From positions 21,605,208 through 21,669,207 of the forward strand of contig OZ038450.1 of assembly GCA_964036195.1 (NCBI GenBank): DNA of 64,000 bases, written 5' to 3'. Below the pieces are notes generated by a model, which was not told the origin of the DNA, made no database searches, and saw only the letters and a program-made list of their open reading frames with translations. Position numbers and translations under genes: made by a program. Source of the stretch: Sphaerolaimus hirsutus (taxonomy: Eukaryota; Nematoda; Chromadorea; Monhysterida; Sphaerolaimidae). This document shows positions 20,101-28,800 of the stretch, one piece after another; positions within the stretch are counted from its first letter, which is position 1; each line of letters starts with the position of its first letter.

Positions 20101-20390
20101 TAGCCCTAGAGAAATTTTGCATTCTGCTGACCTCATTTTTGCACAATCCTGTATCTAGCATAAATGTATTTAACCACATGTGTGAATAAAAAATAGCGAT
20201 GTCTGAGCGCATGCAGTCAACCTCTAATGTCGTTTGTTCACACAAACCCCCTAACCGCGTTCAACCAATGTTTCAGCACCACTACTACAAACCGCCTACA
20301 ACGACTAAGGCGCCCAGCTACCATCCCCCGCCAAAGACCCATTACAAGCCACGATACCAACATTATAGGTACTACCCGCATCACGGTTGA
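17114..20390 (+). CDS. Secreted Gly-rich, Pro/Tyr-rich structural protein (six exons)
   Basis: Family not recognised. Exons: 17114-17144, 17881-18230, 18710-18839, 19013-19084, 19268-19542 and 20277-20390; phases 1,0,1,1,0 agree throughout. Exon 1 gives the hydrophobic signal peptide MLLLAAILLG. Exon 2 is a long poly-Gly run with scattered Ala, Asn and Tyr, ending near RFICSQC. Exon 3 holds LPCCCQDGDSWVTC. Exon 4 repeats YPQPGGNGNG. Exon 5 has Tyr/His/Arg/Lys-rich sequence and five APTYPPP heptads. Exon 6 ends YKPPTTTKAPSYHPPP and RYYPHHG. Such composition suits an extracellular structural protein such as cuticle, silk or adhesive; that is inference. The exon 2/3 junction has an alternative (18201 to 18690), and reading through the exon 4 donor gives a variant ending VKRC. 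Confidence 0.75.
17145..17880. other. Intron 1 of the Gly/Pro/Tyr-rich gene
   Basis: 17340-17480 contains a worn half copy of the CCGTATT family (CTCCCTCGAATTGACCCCC, ATATTTCAAGGAAATAT). Nothing coding in the rest. Confidence 0.4.
17881..18230 (+). CDS. Gly/Pro/Tyr-rich protein, exon 2 (poly-Gly)
   Basis: Acceptor CACAG at 17880. It reads SLAPGLSQEYPGAGG, then mostly Gly, then DDRPLVDLNDPSIIAVRF and ICSQCMTYPVLCLS. Donor GTATGA at 18231 (phase 0); an equally formed GTATGA at 18202 (phase 1) is possible. Confidence 0.7.
18246..18632. mobile_element. CCGTATT family, TAATAGAAGG subtype, degenerate right end
   Basis: TA-CCGTATTTCTTCTAATAT at the left, CAATAGAAGG words on both arms, and a worn right end near 18620. 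It lies in intron 2. Confidence 0.6.
18710..18839 (+). CDS. Gly/Pro/Tyr-rich protein, exon 3 (CCC motif)
   Basis: Acceptor ATGCAG at 18709 after a T-rich tract. It reads NGIGRGGLPCCCQDGDSWVT then CELKMIMNGNGGGG. Donor GTGACA at 18840, phase 1. Confidence 0.65.
19013..19084 (+). CDS. Gly/Pro/Tyr-rich protein, exon 4
   Basis: Acceptor CTCAG at 19012. It reads GAGGAGGGAYPQPGGNGNGG and ends at the GTAAGT donor at 19085. Sequence past the donor stays open and continues the same repeat to a stop at 19192, so intron retention would give an alternative C-terminus. Confidence 0.68.
19268..19542 (+). CDS. Gly/Pro/Tyr-rich protein, exon 5 (APTYPPP heptads)
   Basis: Acceptor TTCAG at 19267. It reads RYYKYHSYYPRSHYYPRRQ, KPKPEPKPRYQP and five tandem APTYPPP units (21-bp repeats, 19376-19480), then QPEPQPRPYKNRW. 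Donor GTTAGT at 19543. Confidence 0.72.
19376..19492 (+). repeat. 21-bp coding tandem repeat
   Basis: Five units of GCACCCACATACCCACCACCG plus a partial sixth. Synonymous differences (ACA/ACG, CCG/CCT) separate early from late units, so the last two units form a subgroup. Confidence 0.85.
20277..20390 (+). CDS. Gly/Pro/Tyr-rich protein, exon 6 (C-terminus)
   Basis: Acceptor TTTCAG at 20276. It reads HHYYKPPTTTKAPSYHPPPK and ends RYQHYRYYPHHG at TGA 20388-20390. Confidence 0.7.
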   Translation, partial: HHYYKPPTTTKAPSYHPPPKTHYKPRYQHYRYYPHHG

Positions 20391-20664
20391 AGCCTGGTTT
20401 ATCATTTGATTCATTCGTTTTGTGGACCATTTTATTATCTTGCATTTTATTAGGTGTTTTTATTTTTATTTTGCTGGTGATTGTTTCACAATTTATTACT
20501 CGCCATTACATTATGCAATACGTGTAAATATGAATGAAGTATGAATGTATAAATGCACTTTGAAAAAATGTATAAATGAACTGAAATGAAAATATTATCT
20601 AAATATTTGATGGACCTACAGATTTTGTGTCCAGCTTTTCGTTTGAACAAACTTGAATTTGATA
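20391..20664. other. 3' flank of the Gly/Pro/Tyr-rich gene
   Basis: AT-rich DNA. No canonical AATAAA was seen close to the stop. Confidence 0.3.
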
Positions 20665-20804
20665 TACCGTATTACCTCGAATTAACCCCCCCCCCTTGAA
20701 TTAACCCCCCCCCCTCGAATAAACCCCCCCCTCGAATTATCCCCCCCTCAAATTTTGCTGGCGAAATAATAAACCCCCTGGGGGTATTTCGAGGTAATAC
20801 GGTA
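20665..20804. mobile_element. CCGTATT family element, TA-flanked, 140 bp
   Basis: TA-CCGTATTACCTCGAATTA and GTATTTCGAGGTAATACGG-TA. Four tandem CCCCC-TCGAATTA-like units fill the left arm. Confidence 0.75.
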
Positions 20805-21474
20805 AACTGAAATTTACCAAGGTAAAATGCATACTAATAATAGAGGTACATTTTATCTCATCAAATTTGACAAATACTCATGTGCTCAGCGTGACTCAAT
20901 TTTGTGTACCAAATTTCCTCGAAATACCCACCGAGGATGATTTTGAAAAGCGTGAAAGTTTTGAGGGGGTCAAACTAGGGAGGGGGTATTTCAGGGAGGG
21001 AGGTTATTATTTCATCAGAAATTTTCATTAAATTAGTAGTAAAGAATATGCTGTAAGTACACAAAACCGGTAATAGATGTGTCCAAATATTTATGATCTA
21101 TTTGGACATATCAATGTACATACATTGATAAACAAACTAGTAAATATATTTATGTGTAAAATGCGATGCGAGGTCGTAGCAGTTGCCATCCTTAGTGGAA
21201 AAGGCTGTGTTATTTCCTTCCTCCATCTGTCATTTTTGGTGAACTAGGTATGCTGGTGAAACAGATCGAATAACTCGCGCGCCACATTACGGGAGAAATA
21301 TCGCAATCATTGTATGATTGCCACAACAATGCCGAGTCAAATTGTTCACATGCATGTTGATTATAGTAAATCATGTGCTTTTATAATTACATGACAACTG
21401 GATGACGCGAGTACAATCTCTTTGCAAACAGTGTCGGCAATTTGCAACAACGTCTTTTTTAATAACAGTAACAC
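20805..21474. other. Intergenic DNA with a partial CCGTATT-family copy
   Basis: 20910-21150 shares GTGTCCAAATATTTATGATC-like internal sequence and G-run motifs with the copies at 60-675 and 14655-15097. No gene seen. Confidence 0.4.
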
Positions 21475-21962
21475 CAGGGGCCAGTTCCGCAGGTGGACAA
21501 GTTAAGAGTTAAAAGTTAAGAGTTGAGTAAAATGACAAATGACAAGTTAAGGGTAAAGTTAAATGCTAAATGATGAGTTAAGAGACAAGAGTAAATTTAA
21601 GAGTAAAGTTAAATGACAAATGATTAGTTAAGAGATAAAAGTAAAGTTAAGAGTCAAGCAAGTGTATCCAAATTTTATTTTTTTGTATCCAGATCTTATG
21701 TTTTTGAATCCAAATCTTATTTTTCGACATAAGATTTGGATACAAAAAATAAGATTTGGATATGTAAAAATAAGATTTGGATAAACTTGCTTGACTCTTA
21801 ACTTTACTATTATCTCTTAACTAATCATTTGTCATTTAACTTTTCTCTTGTCTCTTAACTCATCATTTATCATTTTTACTTTACTCTTAACTTGCCATTT
21901 GTCATTTTACTCAACTCATATCTTTTAACTCTTAACTTGTCCACTTGCGGAACCGGCACCAG
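21475..21962. mobile_element. C(A/T)GG(T/G)G.CAGT foldback element, long copy
   Basis: Left CAGGGGCCAGTTCCGCAGGT, right complementary to CTGGTGCCGGTTCCGCAAGT. The arms are GTTAAGAGTAAAG-type words. The core (TGTATCC plus AATCTTAT words, 21660-21785) matches the core of the 10631-11064 copy although the arms differ. Confidence 0.68.
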
Positions 21963-22513
21963 GTGAGAACTTTGCTGATATTTCGCGATCAAATCATTGG
22001 TGAACCTTATCATCAGTTGAATGGGACACTGGTGTCGGGTAGGATGTAAAAATTTTTAAATAGAAAATGGAAAGAAATTTTTTTGCACTTGCCAGAGAAC
22101 AGAAATATAACAAATTTGCATTGCCGGAGGATGGCAAAATAAAGCAAAATTGGCGCGGAAACAAACAAAAAAAAGAAATTATTTTTGCTGGAAATGGAAA
22201 AAATTTGCTGATATTTTTGCGGAAATGGTAAAATTTGCAGAAATTATGCCAGAAATGGATAAAATTTGCATTAGATTTTTTAGCGCTTAGCGTCATGCCC
22301 ATGAAAAGCGCCATGGCGTTTTTGGCGCTTGGCGCTATTTTTGACAGACGCCAGGAACAAAATGCCTGGCGCAGGCGCTTGGCTCTAGCTCCCAAGCGAA
22401 AAGCGCCATGACGCTTCTGGCGCTTGGCGCCATTTTGCTCTAGCGCCATTGGCGCTTGGCGCTGGGGGTCGGAAAAGCGCCATGGCGCTTTTGGCTTTTT
22501 CCACATCACTAGT
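21963..22513. repeat. GGCGCC block with a TAGTGATG-type right end
   Basis: 22276-22500 is dense GCGCCATGGCGC sequence ending CTTTTTCCACATCACTA. The left terminus is not recognisable. ORFs on either strand are repeat readings. Confidence 0.5.
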
Positions 22514-23015
22514 AATCATCATGTCTTCGGAAGATTGGTTCACATAAATATATCGCGAATAAATATTTGTGAAAGGCACACACTGGCATATTTATTTAAT
22601 AATAAAATAATATTGTGAAACAGTCCCTGGCTAAATAAATATCAATATGTCAATAATATAAATATTTATCATGCATGACAACGTGAAACTTTACACATGC
22701 ATTAGCGATTAAAACACGCAACTTATGGTATTTATTGTAATAGAAAAACACACTTCCAATAGAAGGGCATCTTCAATAGAACGGCAGGTTTCGGTGTGTT
22801 TTTTTTCACACACGAAAACAATAGAAAGGCACCCTCAAATTGAACGCCAGTCTCCAATAGAACGGCAGGTCGAAATTGGGTTGGAAGGCAACCAAAGCAA
22901 AAAATAATAATAAATAGATGGCGAGAACATAAATACGAATCATTATATAGACATATTAAGCATCAAATTTATGCTTTGGTATTAAAATATTGCTCAAGCC
23001 TCATAAAAATAAAAC
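22514..23015. other. Intergenic DNA with an AATAGAAGGGC remnant
   Basis: 22730-22880 has repeated CAATAGAAGGGC/CAATAGAACGGC words of the CCGTATT subtype without termini. No gene seen. Confidence 0.4.
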
Positions 23016-23447
23016 TACCGTATTTCCTCGAAATACCCCCCTCGTTTGACCCCTCCCTCTCGAGACCACTATGAAACAATCACCCCCCCTCGAAATACCC
23101 CCCCCCCCAGATTGAGTGTAGAGAGAACGTACATGACAAATACTGCAGTTTGTGTTCTGCGTAGTGCAGAACACACGTTAAACCAATGTCGGAATCACGT
23201 TAGAACAGTGTTTATACCATCTACGTACTAATATTAGTCTACAGGAGTATATATTTACATGTCAGTTATTGATGCATTTTTCTACCCCAGCGCACATCAC
23301 AAACAACGATTTTGTACTATGATTTCAAAAAATCTTTTGCGAAATAATAACCCCCCCCTCGAAATACCCCCCCCCTCGTTTAACCCCCCCCCTCTCGGGA
23401 GCACTATGAAACAATCACCCCCGGGGGGTATTTCGAGGAAATACGGT
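23016..23447. mobile_element. CCGTATT family element, subfamily shared with 9794 and 51939
   Basis: TA-CCGTATTTCCTCGAAATA at the left and TATTTCGAGGAAATACGG at the right, followed by TG instead of TA. The middle (ACATGACAAATACTGCAGTT) is nearly identical to that of the 51939-52344 copy. Confidence 0.8.
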
Positions 23448-23453
23448 GGGTAC

Positions 23454-23641
23454 ACTCCAGTGACATCACACCTTACAATGAAATCTACCATATCGCATCT
23501 GAATAAAAGAACAAACATAAAAATATTTTCATTATATTTATCAAAGCAATCTGATAAATATAATGAAAAAAATTATGTGTTTGTTCTTTTATTCAGATGG
23601 GATATGGTAGATGTCGTTGTAAGGTGTAATGTCACCGGAGT
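23454..23641. mobile_element. ACTCC(A/G)GTGACAT inverted-repeat element
   Basis: ACTCCAGTGACATCACACCT and its near-complement at 23622-23641 bracket 188 bp. The arms match for about 80 bp around a TAAATATAATGAAA centre. Confidence 0.7.
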
Positions 23642-23770
23642 ATATATTCAAATGAAAAATGTGTGAAAAGATAGAACGACAGTCTCGAATAGATCGGCAG
23701 GTAATAACGTTGAAAAAACGCAGAATACTGCTCTTCTTTTAGAAGAAATACGGTATGTGTGGGTAATCGT

Positions 23771-23830
23771 TGATCAGCCTTTGTACAAATATTTCAACGT
23801 TTCCCCCACCCATAGCAAAATTCGCCAAAG
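23771..23830 (+). promoter_or_regulatory. Upstream block shared by the two Cys-rich peptide genes, copy 2
   Basis: TGATCAGCCTTTGTACAAAT and ATTTCAACGTTTCCCCC match 12091-12135 with few changes. A TATTTATA word follows at about 23855, about 110 bp before the ATG. Confidence 0.5.
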
Positions 23831-23962
23831 CCCACGCAGTGTCACTATCACTAGTATTTATAACCAGACATACCAATCTAGGTGACAATTTTATCTAATA
23901 TCATACTGCATCAACAAATAGAAAATCTATCCATCCAGCAAATAGAAATTTACACATAAAAA

Positions 23963-24580
23963 ATGGCATCAAAATCGTGGCCCCTAAACCTGGCGCTAAC
24001 AGTCATCGTTGTTTTAACCGCGTATCGTGAGTGCACTGCGCTCACTAGCGAAAACACGGAAAAGGGGTGGGTTGTGTTTGGGCTAATACTTTTGTCAATA
24101 TTTATGCTTGTTCAAAAAATTAAACACTTTTAAATAAAACAGATCAGAACAACTAAGCATCAAAAATAATTCATGCAGCCACATCAGGGGGGCACTCCCA
24201 GACCCTGTAAAAAGCCCTGTAAAGTGTCAAATGTCATGCAAAGTGTCAAGAGTCATGGAAAATGCCCTGCAAAATGGCAAACGTACGTACCATTTTGCAG
24301 GGCATTTTCCATGACTTTTGACACTTTGCATGACATTTTACATTTTACAGGGCTTTTTACGGGGTCTGAGAGTCGCATCAGAGCGACCCGAGCATCGGAC
24401 GATTGCGGCTGCAACATCGGCTGCAACTTCAACACGCCGGGCAGCTGTGCCAGGTGCTGCACGCAGATTATGCGGTCTGGGAAGACACACCTGATTGGGA
24501 GTGACGAACGGCTTGAAGTGCCCGATGCCGGTGGGGAACAAGTTGAACAGGAGATAGATTTACGAGAAGTCCTCTTCTAG
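23963..24580 (+). CDS. Small secreted cysteine-rich protein 2 (two exons, about 83 aa)
   Basis: Paralogue of the gene at 12275-13851; family not recognised. Exon 1 (23963-24026) begins MASKSWPLNLALTVIVVLTA and ends in phase 1 at a GTGAGT donor. Exon 2 (24393-24580) reads SDDCGCNIGCNFNTPGSCAR then CCTQIMRSGKTHLIG and ends EIDLREVLF. It keeps only the second of the two Cys motifs found in copy 1; the first motif, which copy 1 encodes at the end of exon 1, is absent here, so exon 1 is shorter. A foldback element (24185-24381) fills most of the intron. AATAAA at 24816-24821 may be the polyadenylation signal. Confidence 0.7.
24185..24381. mobile_element. C(A/T)GG(T/G)G.CAGT foldback element
   Basis: Left CAGGGGGGCACTCCCAGACC, right complementary to CTGATGCGACTCTCAGACCC. 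The arms (GCCCTGTAAAGTGTCAAATG and so on) are nearly complementary around AACGTACGTAC. Confidence 0.7.
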
Positions 24581-24815
24581 CTGTTGGTGAATTTGTGTTC
24601 TTTTATGTTCATCGTCCTGTAAGGTTTTAAAACATGATTACCATTTTAAAAAATGTAGCATGTACCTAGCTGGGTTATCGAGAATGCATAATGTGAAGTG
24701 TTTTCTACAGTTACTATCTAGTGTTTCAGGTGATTATTTTGCAGCTGACCAAGCGTAATTGTAATATTTTTATACATGTTATTCATTTGAGCATACATAA
24801 AGTGTGTGATGTGTG

Positions 24816-24821
24816 AATAAA
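24816..24821 (+). promoter_or_regulatory. Possible polyadenylation signal
   Basis: AAT AAA about 235 bp after the stop of Cys-rich gene 2. Confidence 0.35.
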
Positions 24822-24885
24822 TAAATGATCTAGGTTGCATAAAAGCAGCTATTTACTGAACCAGTAGAAGAAAGAAACAAAGCCT

Positions 24886-25068
24886 AACGGTAGTGATGGA
24901 AAAGCGCCGTGGCACTTTTGGCGCTATTTTTCCGTGGCGCCAGGAACAAAATGCCGGGCGCTAGCGCCAAAGCAAAAAGCGCAGTGGCGCTTCCGGCGCT
25001 TGGCGCCATTTTGCTCTAGCGCCATTCGCGACAAAATCCTGGCGCTTTTTCCATCGCTGCCTACGGCG
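24886..25068. mobile_element. TAGTGATGGAAAAGCGCC element, small
   Basis: TAGTGATGGAAAAGCGCC at 24893 and CTTTTTCCATCGCTG at the right. CCTAACGG before and CCTACGG after may be a worn 8-bp duplication. Confidence 0.55.
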
Positions 25069-25695
25069 CTCAGAAGAAATTGCTGAACTTATCGTCAAGT
25101 TTTGACCACCAGCGGATACAGCCGTGGACTTAAACGCGAATACAGCCAGGGCTGTAGAACTGCACCGTTCTATTGTTTTGATGTATTTACTATTCTGTGA
25201 AATAAGTTTGAATAAATTTGGTGCCAGGCTATAGTCTTTGGTTGGAAACTTGAAAGCGAGTAACAGGAAAAGCTTGATTGAACCAAGCGTCGAGTTTTTT
25301 TGAAGGATCCGTCAAGAGTTTCTGCACGCATCCTGCAGTAAATATTAAAACTTGTAATACAATAAGATTGTGTTACGACACGCGGATATAACTTTCGCAA
25401 CATGAACCCTGTTGCCCAAGGAAAAATGATCAGATTTCGAAAAATGCAAAAAGTAATCAGTCGTACTTTGAAGTGACAACTGTGACATCATTCTGTCGCA
25501 ATCAGTTGTCATGGTTCGGAAAGGTCTATCAAGTGAAAAATGGCGTAGAAATGCCGCAAAAATTTCTTTGGATGTATTTTTATCCTATAATCACCTTCAC
25601 ATAGCCGTTTCTTTTATCATGGCATTCGAAAAACAAAGTGTCTCTTACGGTAGCTAATCCGCCGGACAACCGGCGCTTTTACTTTCATTGCCGCC
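25069..25695. other. 5' flank of MRPL37
   Basis: No repeat termini or other gene recognised. It should contain the MRPL37 promoter; no TATA box stands out. Confidence 0.35.
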
Positions 25696-25839
25696 ATGCC
25701 GCTTTACAAGTACCGCCCGATAAAACAATGGGGCCGCTACAATACCAAAATGTTCGCTCGCATAGATCACTATCAACGGCGGCGGTCACTGCCGCCGTTC
25801 AGAATTCCCGACTCATTAAAGGTTCGACCATTTTATCAC
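25696..25839 (+). CDS. MRPL37: MRPL37 exon 1
   Basis: 48 codons, start in a GCCGCC context, basic. It ends PFYH at GTTGGC; the 50-nt intron is required because the open frame meets TGA at 25901. Confidence 0.75.
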
Positions 25840-28800
25840 GTTGGCACTGAGCCAAACCTCCCCCAAATCGAATCCTCGCTTCATTACAGCACGTGCTTTT
25901 GAGCGAACCCCCTGGCCGTGAACAACGCGCTCAACAGAGCAGCGTGGCTGCGCACTCGGCACTTGGGGGTCCACCAATTACAGAAAACCCGGATTACCAT
26001 GAGAAACCTTGTTTGTTGTATGATGGGACTGAGCCGCTTAGTGAGGCTATGCAGCAGGTGTGCGAGTGTTGGCGGGTTTGTTGGTAGGAAACTGAGACTA
26101 CAGAATTACGTCAAAAGAGTGGTTGGCTGGTTTTATGGCTCTGGACCTTTCTTCACTCCTTCTGATGCAACGGCAAAAATATGTAAAATGAATAATTTCA
26201 CGCAAAATGGCAAGAGTCGCGAAAAATGTCGAACGTCCAGTAAAAGTTGAAATAAAATTTGACATGTTTCAGAGAATTTTACATGACTTTGATACTTTAC
26301 AAAGTCAAGAATTGTCCACTGGACCCACCCATAATTGGATTTCTCACTGCAATTATAATCAAAAGCATCCGTTCAGGACACTTGACCACACAGTCCCCTC
26401 TCACAGGCGCAACAACTATGCCGCGCCATAGTTCTCTCGCATCTCCCACCCACCCTGACCTCCCTAGCGAGCCGCGTAAAGTTGGAACAGAGCCAACTCG
26501 AAAACCAGCTAGCAGAGTCTTGCATGCGCGCCTACACTTGGGACGGTACTGTTGAGCGACTGCCGCGGAGACACGACCCGGAATTGTTTTGGTTCACGCA
26601 TAAGAGGGTTTATGGCATACCGCAGCACAGGAAGAAGTCGGTTTGAATCAGGGTTCAAACGGGATTGACTTTTCGGGATCGGGATTTGTGTTTTGAGTTT
26701 TCCAGATGGGGATCGGGGTGTCGCGATTGTTTTTATTATTTTTTTGGGTATTGTCCAAACTCACGACAATGTTCTGGTATTGAAGGTTTTTCTCTAAAAT
26801 TTTCACATAAAAGTCTAACAACACACTCAGATGTCTGTTTTTTGAGATCACGTGGTCAGGACTGGGGTTTCGTGATTGGGATCGGAACTGAAAAATCCCG
26901 GAATTTTTCTTGATTCGTGATCCCGTTTTAACCCAAGTTTGAAATCTAGTTTTTTATTATGTCCATTTGATAGCAAAGATGTTGATTCATTTCCAGCTGG
27001 CTCCTGCTGACAGATTTATACAATCGCTGTGTGGCTTTATTAGCTGCCCACAAGGACCTCCGTTTGGACGCGCACGTTCTAACTCAGAGACTAGTGCATG
27101 ATTCGTTATATAGCGCGTGCTTGCCACCCGCCGCCCATGGTGATGGATTGGGTGCGGATTTTGTTATACGGTTGGTTTAGGGTGTATTGGGGGGGGGGTT
27201 AAGAAATATTGCTCCAATTTTCATCCAAAATCACAAATTTATCATTTTGCCCATTTCACGAAACCACTATTTCATGTGTTTCACCTGTTTTTAGCTATTT
27301 TTCTCCCTTTTCTCCCATCTACACCTTGAAAAGCCTATATTTCGAACTGCTAACCCGCCCTCTAAACCCCACCAAACCCCCAGAAAGTTTTCCAGCAAAG
27401 TGGTTCAAATCTACATAAATACAAGATCAATTGTAGTTCGAGCTTTTCGAGTCAATGTTACCCCTCTGATTGAGTTGCAATAACCTAGAAAGCCCGCACG
27501 CAGCCACACATGTCCACTGAGCATCGTGTGTTCGCGGCCGCTGGCGCCAGTCGCCGACGAAAGACAAGTGCGTGAAACTGATGGAATCGCGTTACCCGAT
27601 ATTGATCCGGTGCATAGAAGTATCGATTTGAAACGGGAGCATGTTTATAGTGAGAATGGAGAGTATCGTGAGTTTGGATTATTTGTGTGGGATCGTTGAA
27701 TGTGTGTTAGGATTCATATGGGATCGACTTCTCGGGATCGGGTTTGTTTGTTTGTTTTTGAAGTTTCGGGACTAGGATTGGGATAGTTTTTATTTATTTT
27801 GCGGCATCGGTATTAGGATTAAGGTCACAGGATCGTTATTTTGGATCTAAGGATTAGGATCGTTATTTTGGACGAAGTTCTAGTGTTTGGGGGTTTTCAC
27901 TAATTTTTTTTACGAATAATGCCAAAAACAGACTTGGGTGCAAAGGAAGTGGCGTAAAATAAACACTGGAGGTTTCTGTTAACATTTCTCAGTGTAAAAG
28001 TCATTTGACAAATTTGTCAAAATTTTCCAGGATCGAGATTACGGAAATCTGGATTGGGATTTGAAACTACGGGATTGGGATGGGGGATTAGCTTTTCAAA
28101 CTTTCTGGATCGGGACTGAAAATTTGTTTTACATTTATCTGTGTCCGATTATTCAACTACACCCCCCCCCCCAGCACTAAGCTGCACACTATCAAGCCCT
28201 CTGCGCGAAGTGGCCACCGAGCGTCTTTACTCGCACACGGCGCTCAGTTCGTTCGACAGCTCGGTGCCGCTGGTGCAGAAGTACCCCTGGGCGGTGCAGC
28301 AGCTGCAGGCCGACGCGCTGCTCAAGGCTTATGGGGCTTGTGCTGCTATGGCGCATAGGCTGAGACCGGTTTGTTAATAGGCACTGTTAGGGTTGGCCGA
28401 TGTTTTTTTTTAAACGTTTTTTTTAAAAAAAAAACGTTTTTTTTTAAAAAAAAACATGACGTCCGAAATGTTTTTTTTTAAAAAAAAACATCGGCCGAAA
28501 TTTTTAGTACTAAGCACTAGGTATTTTGCAAAATTTTTGCGCGCTTGCGCGCAAAAAGTTTGCAAAATACCTAGTGCTTAGTACTAAAAATTTCGGTCGA
28601 TGTTTTTAAAAAAACAAACATTTCGGACGTTTTAATAAAAAACGTTTAAAAAAAACATCGGCCAACCCTAGGCACTGTGATTGAGTACTATTCGCTGAAC
28701 CCGCTGCCCCGAGTCGGCCAGCTATCTTTCTATTTAGAGCGAGTTTCGAGCGAGAAATTTTGCCCCTATTTTTGCTCATAATCGCTAATTTGTAGTACTT

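Noticed and set aside
25890..26250. A separate gene at 25918-26250 (MNNALNRAAW frame)
   Set aside because: An out-of-frame reading of MRPL37 exon 2 and its intron.
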